64,000 nt of DNA, from the NCBI GenBank assembly GCA_016720425.1, contig JADKKQ010000002.1, positions 62,001 through 126,000 on the forward strand. The letters run 5' to 3'. Shown here piece by piece: positions 48,601 to 58,493 of this stretch (the stretch's first letter is position 1; each line of letters begins with the position of its first letter). The position numbers and the translations under genes were made by a program. The stretch comes from Betaproteobacteria bacterium. GTDB lineage: Bacteria > Pseudomonadota > Gammaproteobacteria > Burkholderiales > Casimicrobiaceae. The notes beneath the pieces were generated by a model, which was given only the letters and a program-made list of their open reading frames with translations, did not search any database and was not told the origin of the DNA.

Positions 48601-49246
48601 AGCGCCGGACCTCGCGCCACCCTCGACGCGGGCGTGCGCTCGCTCGGACTTGCGTTGCCGTCGGGGGCGACCGTGAAGCTCGCGGCCTTCCTCGCGCTCC
48701 TCGCCAAGTGGAACCGCACGTTCAACCTGACCGCGATTCGCGAGCCCGCGCAGATGGTCACCCACCACCTGCTCGATTCGCTGGCGGTCCTGACGCTCGT
48801 GCTCGCGCCCGGCGCCCGGCTGCTCGACGTCGGCAGCGGTCCCGGGCTGCCCGGGCTGCCGCTCGCGGTGGCGCGCCCCGACCTCGCGGTCACGCTGCTC
48901 GACAGCAACGGCAAGAAGGTTTCGTTCATCCAGCAGGCGATCGGCGAACTCGGACTCGCCAACGCCGCCGCGGTCGCGGCACGCGCCGAGTCGTTTCGGC
49001 CGGCCGCCCCCTTCGACGTCGTGATCTCGCGGGCGTTCTCCGATCTCGCCGCCTTTGCCGCCGTGGGCCGGGCCGCTGCTGGCGCCGGGGGGGCTGCTGG
49101 TGGCGATGAAGGGGATCCTGCCGGACGACGAACTCGCCGCGCTGCCGTCCGCCATCGCCGTCGTCGCGACGCCGGCGCTCGCGGTTCCGGGCGTCGACGC
49201 GCAACGTCATCTCATCATCATGCAGCCGGCGGAGTCGGACCCATGA
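48601..49246 (+). CDS. rsmG: 16S rRNA (guanine527-N7)-methyltransferase RsmG (frameshifted; fused to mnmG in frame)
   Basis: This enzyme methylates G527 of 16S rRNA. The SAM-binding motif LLDVGSGPGLPGLPLAV, LLDSNGKKVSFIQQA and VISRAFSDL are present, as is the N-terminal WNRTFNLTAIREP. The frame breaks near 49065-49075 in a G-rich stretch. Removing one G restores RPLLAPGGLLVAMKG and the normal end at the TGA 49244-49246, which overlaps the parA ATG. No ATG precedes the coding region; a GTG at 48634 is the only in-frame alternative start. The upstream frame is continuous with mnmG. Confidence 0.88.
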
Positions 49247-50066
49247 CGCGGATCATCGCAGTCGCCAACCAGAAGGGCGGCGTCGGCAAGACCACGACGT
49301 CGGTGAATCTCGCGGCGAGCCTGGCGGCGATGAAGCGTCGCGTGCTGCTGGTCGACCTCGACCCGCAGGGCAACGCGACCACCGGCGGCGGCCTCGACAA
49401 GCGCGCGCTGGGGGCCACCGTCTACCAGGTGCTGCTGGGCGAACGCAAGATCGCCGAGGTCCGCCAGCCCTCGCCGGCGGGCGGCTTCGACATCGTCCCG
49501 GCCAACCGCGAACTCGCCGGCGCCGAGGTCGAGCTGGTGGACTTTCCGGAGCGCGAGACGCGGCTCAAGGACGCGCTCGCCGAAGCGCTGCAGCAGATGC
49601 GCGCGGCGATCAGCACCGTCGCCGCCGACTACGACTTCATCCTGCTCGACTGCCCGCCGTCGCTGTCGCTGCTCACGCTCAACGGCCTGTGCGCCGCCGA
49701 CAGCGTGCTGATCCCGATGCAGTGCGAGTACTACGCGCTCGAAGGGCTGTCCGACCTGGTGCAGACGGTGAAGAAGGTGCGCGCCAACCTCAATCCCCGA
49801 CTCGAGATCGAGGGGCTGCTGCGCACCATGTACGACCCGCGCAACACGCTGGCGCAGAACGTCGCGGCCGAGCTCGAGAAGCACTTCGGCGACAAGCTCT
49901 ACCGGACGGTGATTCCGCGCAACGTGCGGCTCGCCGAGGCGCCGTCGCACGGCCTCCCCGTGCTCTACCTCGACAAGCACTCGAAAGGGGCGCTCGCCTA
50001 TCTCGCGCTGGCCGGCGAGCTGTTGCGGCGGCGGGAGGCGGCGGACGCGGCGGCAATCACCGATGA
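49243..50066 (+). CDS. parA: Chromosome partitioning ATPase ParA (no in-frame stop)
   Basis: This Walker-type ATPase segregates the chromosome with ParB and parS. It has the deviant Walker A KGGVGKTTTSVNLAASLA, DLDPQGNATTG, and the Walker B FILLDCPPSLSLL. The ATG overlaps the rsmG stop. The protein is normal to about GELLRRREAADA, then the frame stays open without a stop to 51051. The expected stop is the TGA at 50064-50066, overlapping the parB ATG, but this lies in another frame; one base appears missing (or two extra) near 50020-50050. The normal family length of about 260 to 275 fits the TGA. Confidence 0.93.
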
Positions 50067-50917
50067 TTCGACCCAAGGGACTCGGCCGCGGCCTCGACGC
50101 GCTGCTCTCCGGCAGCGGCAACGAGGCCTCTGCCGAGGCGCAGCAGACCATCGCCATCGACCGCCTGCGGCCGGGCAAGTACCAGCCGCGGACGCGGATG
50201 GACGAAGCCTCGCTCGACGAGCTGGCGGCGTCGATCCGCGAGCAGGGCATCATGCAGCCGATCCTCGTCCGCCCGGTCGAGGGCGCGCGCTTCGAGATCA
50301 TCGCCGGCGAGCGCCGCTGGCGCGCCGCGCAGCGCGCGGGCCTCACCGAAGTGCCGGCGCTGGTCAAGGCGGTCCCGGACCAGGCGGCGCTGGCGCTGTC
50401 GTTGATCGAGAACATCCAGCGCGAGGACCTCAACGCGCTGGAGGAGGCGCAGGGTCTCGAGCGGCTGATCCGCGAATTCGGGCTGACCCACGAGGCCGCG
50501 GCCAAGGCGGTCGGGCGCTCGCGCAGCGCGGTGAGCAACCTGCTGCGGCTGCGCGAGCTGGCCAAGCCGGTGCAGGAATACATGCTCGGCGGCCAGCTGG
50601 ACATGGGCCACGCACGGGCGCTTCTCGGCCTTGCCGCCGGGCAGCAGACCGGCGCCGCGGCGCGCGTCGTCGCGCAGGGGCTGTCGGTGCGCGAGACCGA
50701 GCGCCTCGTCCACCAGCTCCAGCACCCGGGACGGAAGAAGACCGGGCACGCGGCGCGCCGGATCGATCCGGATCTCGCCCGCCTGCAGGAGGAGCTGTCC
50801 GAGACGCTGGGCGCCACGGTCGCGATCGAGACCCGGAAGGCGGGCGCCGGGCGGGTGGTGATCCACTACACGAGCCTCGAGGAGCTCGAAGGCCTGCTGC
50901 AGCGCTTCCGGCGCTGA
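50063..50917 (+). CDS. parB: Chromosome partitioning protein ParB
   Basis: This 284-residue CTP-dependent DNA-clamp protein binds parS. The ParB/Srx CTPase domain has KYQPRTRMDEASLDELAAS and IIAGERRWRAA. The central helix-turn-helix is GLTHEAAAKAVGRSRSAVSNLLRL, and the C-terminal dimerisation domain ends FRR. The start MIRPKGLGRGLDALL is the usual N-terminus. Both parS sites lie within 5 kb. Confidence 0.97.
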   Translation: MIRPKGLGRGLDALLSGSGNEASAEAQQTIAIDRLRPGKYQPRTRMDEASLDELAASIREQGIMQPILVRPVEGARFEIIAGERRWRAAQRAGLTEVPALVKAVPDQAALALSLIENIQREDLNALEEAQGLERLIREFGLTHEAAAKAVGRSRSAVSNLLRLRELAKPVQEYMLGGQLDMGHARALLGLAAGQQTGAAARVVAQGLSVRETERLVHQLQHPGRKKTGHAARRIDPDLARLQEELSETLGATVAIETRKAGAGRVVIHYTSLEELEGLLQRFRR

Positions 50918-50935
50918 GCGCCGCCGGCAACGAAA

Positions 50936-50961
50936 ACGGCGACGGGGATCCCCGTCGCCGT
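50936..50961. terminator. 26-bp perfect palindrome between parB and peroxiredoxin
   Basis: The sequence 50936-50961 is a perfect inverted repeat with 13-base arms and no spacer. On the minus strand it is followed by TTTTCGTT, so it fits a rho-independent terminator for the peroxiredoxin gene, and may also stop parB transcription. Confidence 0.7.
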
Positions 50962-50983
50962 CGGCACCGCGGACCGTGCCGCT

Positions 50984-51490
50984 TCAGCCCAGCTGCTTCA
51001 GCATCGTCTGGGCGTCGGACACCTCGAACTTGCCCGGAGCCTCGACGTTGAGCGTCTTGACGACGCCGTTGTCGACCAGCATCGAGAAGCGCTGGCAGCG
51101 CACGCCCAGCCCCTTGGCGGTGAGATCGAACTCGAGCCCCAGCGCCTTGGTGTAGACGCCGCTGCCGTCGCCCATCATCCGGACCTTGCCGCCGGTCTTG
51201 AGATCGCGCGCCCAGGCACCCATCACGAACGGGTCGTTGACCGCCATGCAGATGACCTCGGCCACGCCCTTGGCCTTCAGCGCGTCGAGCTGCGCGAGGT
51301 AGCCGGGCACGTGCTGCGCCGAGCAGGTGGGGGTGAACGCACCGGGAATGCCGAACAGCACCACCTTCTTGCCGGCGGTCAGCGCCTCGATCGTGAACGG
51401 ATTGGGGCCGACGCTGCAGCCATTGCCTTCGACTTCGACGTACTCGGACAGCGTGCCCGCGGGCAGCTTGTCGCCTACCTTGATGGTCAT
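50984..51490 (-). CDS. Peroxiredoxin (Prx5/PMP20-type)
   Basis: This 168-residue thiol peroxidase has the peroxidatic Cys56 in GIPGAFTPTCSAQH and the conserved KVGDKLP start. The atypical 2-Cys/1-Cys Prx5 family reduces hydrogen peroxide and alkyl hydroperoxides, generally with a glutaredoxin or thioredoxin. The ATG at 51490 has an AAGGAGA ribosome site. It is convergent with parB and divergent from the beta-propeller gene. Confidence 0.93.
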   Translation of the reverse strand: MTIKVGDKLPAGTLSEYVEVEGNGCSVGPNPFTIEALTAGKKVVLFGIPGAFTPTCSAQHVPGYLAQLDALKAKGVAEVICMAVNDPFVMGAWARDLKTGGKVRMMGDGSGVYTKALGLEFDLTAKGLGVRCQRFSMLVDNGVVKTLNVEAPGKFEVSDAQTMLKQLG

Positions 51491-51628
51491 GGTTTCTCCT
51501 TGAGACAACGGATGGGGGAGACGGAGAATTGCAGGCTTGGCCGCCAATTTCAACCCCCCCTCTGGACGGGTCTTGGGCGGCGGCGTAGGGTTCGATCCTT
51601 CTGTCGCAGCCATCGATGGGGGATACTC

Positions 51629-52828
51629 ATGGCGACCCGCAGCTCAGCGAACGTGAAGACCGGGAATCGCGCGAGCCCGCCGGGCCGCCCCAAGGGCGAA
51701 CCCCGAAGTGCCCGGCACCCAGACAAGGCGGTCAGCCTGCTCGTCGCCACGCGCAAGGGACTGTGGACCCTGCAGTCGGATTCTACGCGCCGCAGCTGGA
51801 AGCTCGCGGGTCCGCACTTCCTGGGGCACATCGTCCACCACGCGGTCCGCGACCCGCGCGACGGGCGCACGCTGCTGGTCGCCGCGCGCACCGGGCACCT
51901 CGGGCCGACGATCTTCCGTTCGTCGAACCAGGGCCGCAGCTGGCAGGAGGCGGCACGTCCGCCGGCGTTCGAGCCCGGCAGCGGGCGCAGCGTCGATCAC
52001 ACGTTCTGGCTCACCCCCGGGCACGCCGCGGAGCCCGGCGTCTGGTATGCGGGCACGTCGCCGCAGGGCCTGTTCCGCTCCGCCGACGGCGGCGCGACCT
52101 GGGACGGCGTCGCCGGATTCAACGGCCACCCGCAGCGCATGGCCTGGTGCGGCGGCGACCAGGACGGCACGCCCGACGGCGCCAAGCTGCACTCGGTGCT
52201 GGTCGATCCGCGCGACCCCCGCCACCTCTACCTCGCGATGTCCAGCGGCGGCGTGTTCGAGTCCACCGACGGCGGCGCCGACTGGCGACCGCTGAACCGC
52301 GGCGTCAGGGCGCTCTTCCTGCCCGACCCCGATCCGGAGTTCGGCCACGACCCGCATTGCCTGCGGCTCCATCCGCAGGCCCCGGATCGCCTCTATCAGC
52401 AGAACCACTGCGGCATCTATCGCCTCGACCGGCCGGCCGAGCGCTGGGTCGACATCGGCGCGGCGATGCCGAAGTCGGTCGGCGCGATCGGCTTTCCGCT
52501 GGTGCTGCATCCCACCGATCCCGACACGCTGTGGGTGTTCCCGATGGACGGCACCGACGTCTGGCCGCGGGTGCCGCCGCGGGGGCGGCCCGCGGTGTAC
52601 CGCTCGGTCAACGGCGGCCGCAGCTGGCAGCGCCACGCCACCGGGCTGCCGGCGAGCCAGGCCTGGTGGACCGTCAAGCGGCAGGCGATGACCGCCGACC
52701 GGGCGAAGGTCGCCGGCGTCTATTTCGGCACCACCAGCGGCGAGGTCTGGGGCAGTCGCGACGAAGGGCGCACTTGGAAGTGCCTCGCCCGCCACCTGCC
52801 GCACATCTACGCGCTCGAGGCCGGCTGA
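51629..52828 (+). CDS. BNR/sialidase-type beta-propeller protein
   Basis: This 399-residue protein has no signal peptide. It contains repeated Asp-box/BNR motifs (SSNQGRSWQEA, SADGGATWDGV, STDGGADWRPL, SVNGGRSWQRH, SRDEGRTWKCL) that give a beta-propeller like sialidases and WD40/VPS10 proteins. Sialidase activity is not implied. The blocks HTFWLTPGH, GHDPHCLRLHP and QNHCGIYR hold conserved His/Cys residues that could bind a metal or form an active site. It is directly followed by a ThiS/MoaD-like gene 6 bases after its stop. Such pairs recur in bacteria, as I recall, but no function is established. Confidence 0.82.
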   Translation: MATRSSANVKTGNRASPPGRPKGEPRSARHPDKAVSLLVATRKGLWTLQSDSTRRSWKLAGPHFLGHIVHHAVRDPRDGRTLLVAARTGHLGPTIFRSSNQGRSWQEAARPPAFEPGSGRSVDHTFWLTPGHAAEPGVWYAGTSPQGLFRSADGGATWDGVAGFNGHPQRMAWCGGDQDGTPDGAKLHSVLVDPRDPRHLYLAMSSGGVFESTDGGADWRPLNRGVRALFLPDPDPEFGHDPHCLRLHPQAPDRLYQQNHCGIYRLDRPAERWVDIGAAMPKSVGAIGFPLVLHPTDPDTLWVFPMDGTDVWPRVPPRGRPAVYRSVNGGRSWQRHATGLPASQAWWTVKRQAMTADRAKVAGVYFGTTSGEVWGSRDEGRTWKCLARHLPHIYALEAG

Positions 52829-52834
52829 GAAAGT

Positions 52835-53140
52835 GTGAACGACCCGCCGATGAAGCCCGCACCGGCCGTCGTCGTCCGGATCCCCGGCCTGCTGCGCTCG
52901 TACACCGGCGGGGTGGACACGGTGCGGCTGGCAGGGCTGCCGTCGCGCGCGACGCTCGACGACGCGCTGCAGGAACTCGACCGCCGCTATCCGGGGCTGC
53001 GCTTCCGGATCGTCGACGAGCAGGCCGCGGTGCGGCCGCACATCAAGCTGTTCGTCGACGGCACGCTCACCCGCGACCTCGGCGCCGCGCTGCCGCCGGC
53101 CGCCGAGCTGATGCTGGTGGGCGCGCTGTCCGGCGGCTAG
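52835..53140 (+). CDS. MoaD/ThiS-family small protein
   Basis: This 101-residue ubiquitin-like protein ends in the Gly-Gly tail (ALSGG) that sulfur-carrier proteins use for adenylylation and thiocarboxylation. The fold is supported by RIPGLLRSYTGGVDTV and KLFVDGTLTRDL. It starts at a GTG (52835), 6 bases after the beta-propeller stop. No MoeB/ThiF-type E1, thiazole or molybdopterin genes are nearby, so it may serve a different protein-modification or sulfur-transfer role, perhaps with its partner. Confidence 0.85.
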   Translation: MNDPPMKPAPAVVVRIPGLLRSYTGGVDTVRLAGLPSRATLDDALQELDRRYPGLRFRIVDEQAAVRPHIKLFVDGTLTRDLGAALPPAAELMLVGALSGG

Positions 53141-53222
53141 CGAGCCGCGGCCATGTCGCCGCGGCCGATCCGGTCTGGCCACCGGACCGCTGCCGCGAGG
53201 TCGTTGCGGCGCAGCATTTCCG

Positions 53223-53252
53223 TTGCGAACCAAGGGGTCGGACCGCTATAAT
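53223..53252 (+). promoter_or_regulatory. Promoter of the atp operon
   Basis: A perfect TATAAT -10 at 53247-53252 lies 18 bases after a TTGCGA -35 (53223-53228), 62 bases before atpI. It is one of the strongest promoters by sequence in the window. Confidence 0.75.
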
Positions 53253-53313
53253 TCATCAGTTTGCTTCTCCCGGATCTTCCCGGCGCGCTCCGGGTGCCGG
53301 AGTGCGCAGCCGA

Positions 53314-53682
53314 GTGACCTCCCCACTCAAGTCCCGATCCTTCCGAGCCATGCTGCTGTGGCAAGCGGTGGCCACCGCAGCGGTCGCGGTGCTCGCGGGT
53401 TTCTGGGCCGGCGGCGACGCCGCGTGGTCCGCGGTGCTGGGCGGGACGGTGAATCTCGCCGCCAACGCGATGTACGGCTTCGCGTACGGCCTGATGCGAC
53501 CGACCGGGCCGGGGGGGGCGGTGATCGCGGCGGTGCGGGCCGAGGCGAGCAAGATCCTGCTGGTGCTGTTGTTGCTGTTGGCGGTGGTGGTGCTGTTCCG
53601 GGAACTCGTGCTGGCGGCGTTTCTCGCCACGTTCATCCTGACGGCGCTCCTGTTCCGATTGGTACTGATCGTTCGCGACTGA
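53314..53682 (+). CDS. atpI: ATP synthase subunit I
   Basis: This 122-residue protein has four hydrophobic helices and fits AtpI, the c-ring assembly factor at the head of atp operons. The GTG start at 53314 (VTSPLKSRSFRAMLLW) is inferred; an ATG at 53350 is an alternative. It precedes atpB by 13 bases. Confidence 0.88.
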   Translation: MTSPLKSRSFRAMLLWQAVATAAVAVLAGFWAGGDAAWSAVLGGTVNLAANAMYGFAYGLMRPTGPGGAVIAAVRAEASKILLVLLLLLAVVVLFRELVLAAFLATFILTALLFRLVLIVRD

Positions 53683-53695
53683 CACGAGACTCGAC

Positions 53696-54496
53696 ATGGC
53701 CGCCGGTCCCACGAATCCCACCGAATACATCCAGGGCCACCTGACCCACCTGGCCAAGCCGATCGGCGACGGCGGCGGCTTCTGGACGCTGCACGTCGAC
53801 AGCGTCGTGATGGCCGTGCTGATCGGCGTCGCCTCGTTCGGCTTCCTCTGGTGGGTCACGCGCCGGGTCACCACGGGCGTGCCGTCGAAGCGGCAGGCGT
53901 TCGTCGAGCTGGCGCTGGATTTCGTCAACGGCCAGGCCCGGGGGATCTACCACGGCCACTCCAAGCTCGTCGGACCGCTCGCGCTCACCGTGTTCGTGTT
54001 CGTGCTGATGATGAACGCGATGGACTTCCTGCCGGTCGACGTCACCGCCAAGTTCACCCACCTCTTCGCCGACCACTGGCGCGTCGTGCCCACCGCCGAC
54101 GTCAACACGACCTTCGCGCTGGCGCTGTCGGTGTTCTTCCTGATGATCGCGTTCGCCATCCGGGCCAAGGGCCTCGGCGGCTGGATCCACGAGCTCCTCA
54201 CCTCGCCGTTCGGCAAGTTTCCGCTGCTGTGGCCGATCAACCTGGGGATGAACATCGTCGAGCTGGTGGCGAAGCCGCTGTCGCACTCGCTGCGGCTGTA
54301 CGGCAACATCTACGCCGGCGAAGTGATCTTCCTGCTGCTCGGCATGTGGGCGGCGACCGGGGTCGCCGGCGCGCTGTTCGGCGGCGTGCTGCACCTGGGC
54401 TGGGCGATCTTCCACCTGCTGATCGTGCCGCTGCAGGCCTTCATCTTCATGATGCTCACCGTCGTCTACATGTCGATGGCCGAGGAGCATCACTGA
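53696..54496 (+). CDS. atpB: ATP synthase subunit a
   Basis: This 266-residue Fo subunit forms the two proton half-channels against the c-ring. The essential Arg lies in LVAKPLSHSLRLYGNIYAGE, with the family sequences ALTVFVFVLMMNAMDFLP and VPLQAFIFMMLTVVYM. It follows atpI in the operon. Confidence 0.97.
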   Translation: MAAGPTNPTEYIQGHLTHLAKPIGDGGGFWTLHVDSVVMAVLIGVASFGFLWWVTRRVTTGVPSKRQAFVELALDFVNGQARGIYHGHSKLVGPLALTVFVFVLMMNAMDFLPVDVTAKFTHLFADHWRVVPTADVNTTFALALSVFFLMIAFAIRAKGLGGWIHELLTSPFGKFPLLWPINLGMNIVELVAKPLSHSLRLYGNIYAGEVIFLLLGMWAATGVAGALFGGVLHLGWAIFHLLIVPLQAFIFMMLTVVYMSMAEEHH

Positions 54497-54554
54497 CCGT
54501 CCCGCTTCAACCCGCTCTCAACGTCCAACACCCGTCACTGAAAGGAAAAGCAAC

Positions 54555-54827
54555 ATGGACAAGCTGCAACTGCTGGCAATGATCCAGGCCTATACCGGCA
54601 TCGGCATCGGCCTCATCATCGGGCTGGGCGCGCTGGGCGCCTGTCTCGGCATCGGCCTCATGTGCTCGAAGTTCCTGGAAAGCGCCGCCCGCCAGCCCGA
54701 GCTCATGCCCCAGCTGCAGGGGAAGGTGTTCCTGCTGCTCGGCCTGATCGACGCGTCGTTCATCATCGGCGTCGGCCTCGCGATGCTGTTCGCGTTCGCC
54801 AACCCGCTGCTCGCCGTCATCCGCTGA
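54555..54827 (+). CDS. atpE: ATP synthase subunit c
   Basis: This 90-residue two-helix hairpin has the polar loop SKFLESAARQPEL and the proton-carrying carboxylate Asp66 in GLIDASFIIGVG. No sodium-type motif (Gln and Thr around the carboxylate) is seen, so proton coupling is expected. Confidence 0.97.
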   Translation: MDKLQLLAMIQAYTGIGIGLIIGLGALGACLGIGLMCSKFLESAARQPELMPQLQGKVFLLLGLIDASFIIGVGLAMLFAFANPLLAVIR

Positions 54828-54864
54828 AGGCTCCCGCGCACATCCAACTGCCAGGGGGGCAGCC

Positions 54865-55335
54865 ATGAACATCAATCTGACCCTGTTCGCGCAGGCGGCC
54901 GCCTTCGCGCTTTTCATCTGGTTCACCTACCGCTTCGTCTGGCCGCCGCTGATGGGTGCCATCGAGGCGCGGCAGAAGCACATCGCCGACGGCCTGGCCG
55001 CGAGCGAGGCCGGGCGCAACAGCCTGTCCAAGGCCGAGGTCAAGATCGGCCAGATGATGACCGAGGCCAAGCATCGCTCCGCCGAGATCATCGCGCAGGG
55101 CGAGAAGCTGAAGAGCGAGACGGTCGAGCAGGCGAAGGCCGAGGCCAAGGCCGAGGCCGACCGCATCCTCGTCGCCGCCAAGGCCGAGATCCAGCAGGAG
55201 ATGGCGCGCGCCAAGGAGTCGCTGCGCGACCAACTGGGCGATCTGGTCGTCGCCGGCGCGTCGAAGATCCTGCAGCGCGAAGTCGACGCCAAGGCGCACG
55301 CCGACCTCATCGCCGCGATCAAGCAGCAGCTCTGA
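54865..55335 (+). CDS. atpF: ATP synthase subunit b
   Basis: This 156-residue peripheral-stalk protein has an N-terminal membrane helix (LTLFAQAAAFALFIWFTYRF) and a long charged helical region (about 30-150). It is in the standard position between atpE and atpH. Confidence 0.96.
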   Translation: MNINLTLFAQAAAFALFIWFTYRFVWPPLMGAIEARQKHIADGLAASEAGRNSLSKAEVKIGQMMTEAKHRSAEIIAQGEKLKSETVEQAKAEAKAEADRILVAAKAEIQQEMARAKESLRDQLGDLVVAGASKILQREVDAKAHADLIAAIKQQL

Positions 55336-55346
55336 CCGGACGCGCC

Positions 55347-55883
55347 ATGGCGGAACTCCACACCATCGCCCGACCCTACGCGCAGGCGGCGTTCGCGCTG
55401 GCGCGGGAGGGCAATGCACTGCCGTCCTGGGGGGCGGCGCTGCAGCTCGCCGTGGCGGTCGTCACCGACGTCAAGGTGGCGGCGACGCTCGACAACCCGC
55501 GGCTCACCGCGGACGACAAGGCCGCGCTGGTGCTGTCGATCTGCGGCGACAAACTCGGCGCCGAGCAGCGCAATTTCCTGCGCGTGCTGATCGACGCCGA
55601 TCGGGTGGCGCTGCTGCCGCAGATCCGGACGCAGTTCCTGGAACTGAAGGACGAGGCGGAGGGCGTGGCCAAGGCGCGGATCGAAAGCGCCTTTCCGATG
55701 ACCGACGGCCAGCTGGCCGAGCTGGCCGGGGTGCTCGAGAAGCGGTTCGGACGCCGGATCGAGACGACGGTCGTCGTCGACCCGGCGCTGATCGGCGGCG
55801 CGCGCATCACCGTCGGCGACACCGTGGTCGACGGCACGGTACAGGCGCAGCTCCAGGCCATGGCGCGGGATTTGCGGGCCTAA
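55347..55883 (+). CDS. atpH: ATP synthase subunit delta
   Basis: This 178-residue F1 stator protein starts MAELHTIARPYAQAAFALA and ends with the conserved VGDTVVDGTVQAQLQAMARDL. It lies 11 bases after atpF. Confidence 0.97.
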   Translation: MAELHTIARPYAQAAFALAREGNALPSWGAALQLAVAVVTDVKVAATLDNPRLTADDKAALVLSICGDKLGAEQRNFLRVLIDADRVALLPQIRTQFLELKDEAEGVAKARIESAFPMTDGQLAELAGVLEKRFGRRIETTVVVDPALIGGARITVGDTVVDGTVQAQLQAMARDLRA

Positions 55884-55941
55884 TTCTGAAATCACCGTGA
55901 CGTCGCCGGACTTCCCCGGCGGCGCGACGCGAGGACCCATC

Positions 55942-57483
<1,542 letters not shown>

Positions 57484-57517
57484 TCCCATCCACGGCGGCT
57501 GAAGGCAAGGACGAGAC

Positions 57518-58408
57518 ATGGCGGGGTCGAAAGAGATCCGCAACAAGATCAAGAGCGTGCAGAGCACGCGCAAGATCACCAAGGCGATGGAGATGGTCGC
57601 GGCCTCGAAGATGAAGAAGGCCCAGGACCGGATGCGCGCGTCGCGCCCCTACGTGCTGCGCGCGCTGCAGATCGCGATGCACGTGGCGAAGGCGAACACC
57701 GAGTACCGGCACCCGCTGCTGGTCAGGCGCGAGGCGGTGAAGCGCGTCGGCGCGATCGTCATCACCACCGACAAGGGCCTCTGCGGCGGCCTCAACACCA
57801 ACATACTGCGGCTCGTGCTCCAGCAGCACAAGGAGTGGCGTGGCAAGGGAATCGAGGTCGACTATGTCGCCGTGGGCAGCAAGGGCCTGGGCTTTCTCGG
57901 CCGCCTCAATGCCAACATCGTGTCGAGCGTCGTCCAGCTGGGCGACCGCCCGCATCTCGAGAAGCTCGTCGGTCCGGTCAAGGTGCTGCTCGACAAGTTC
58001 GTCGAGGGCACCGTCGACGAGGTGCACGTCTTCTCGACGTTCTTCGTCACCACGATGAAGCAGGAGGCGCGGCAGCTGCGGATGGCGCCGATTCCCGAGA
58101 CCTTCCTCACGCCGGGCGGCGAGGAGCGCACCGCGCAGGCGCAGGCCGGCACCTGGGACTACATCTACGAGCCCGACGCGAAGACGCTGCTCGACGGCGT
58201 GCTGCGCCGCTACGTCGAGGCGCTGATCTTCCAGATGCTGAACGAGAACATGGCGTCCGAGCAGTCGGCGCGGATGGTGGCGATGCGGGCGGCCTCCGAC
58301 AACGCGGTGACCATCATCGACGAGCTGCAGCTCATCTACAACAAGTCGCGCCAGGCGGCGATCACCAAGGAATTGGCGGAGATCGTCGGCGGCGCCGCGG
58401 CGGTCTAG
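57518..58408 (+). CDS. atpG: ATP synthase subunit gamma
   Basis: This 296-residue rotor shaft has the coiled-coil termini SKEIRNKIKSVQSTRKITKA and ASDNAVTIIDELQLIYNKSRQAAIT, and the ITTDKGLCGGLN core. It follows atpA by 34 bases. Confidence 0.97.
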   Translation: MAGSKEIRNKIKSVQSTRKITKAMEMVAASKMKKAQDRMRASRPYVLRALQIAMHVAKANTEYRHPLLVRREAVKRVGAIVITTDKGLCGGLNTNILRLVLQQHKEWRGKGIEVDYVAVGSKGLGFLGRLNANIVSSVVQLGDRPHLEKLVGPVKVLLDKFVEGTVDEVHVFSTFFVTTMKQEARQLRMAPIPETFLTPGGEERTAQAQAGTWDYIYEPDAKTLLDGVLRRYVEALIFQMLNENMASEQSARMVAMRAASDNAVTIIDELQLIYNKSRQAAITKELAEIVGGAAAV

Positions 58409-58493
58409 CGGGGACAGACACCAGGGCGCCGCGCGGGAAGCGGAAAACGCGGTCCGTCCCCTTCTGTAATGACAAGAGCCTAAGGAAACGAAC

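Noticed and set aside
50067..51051. ParA as a 600-residue protein
   Set aside because: The extra part is antisense-like, low-complexity reading over parB; family length and the ATGA junction argue for an indel.
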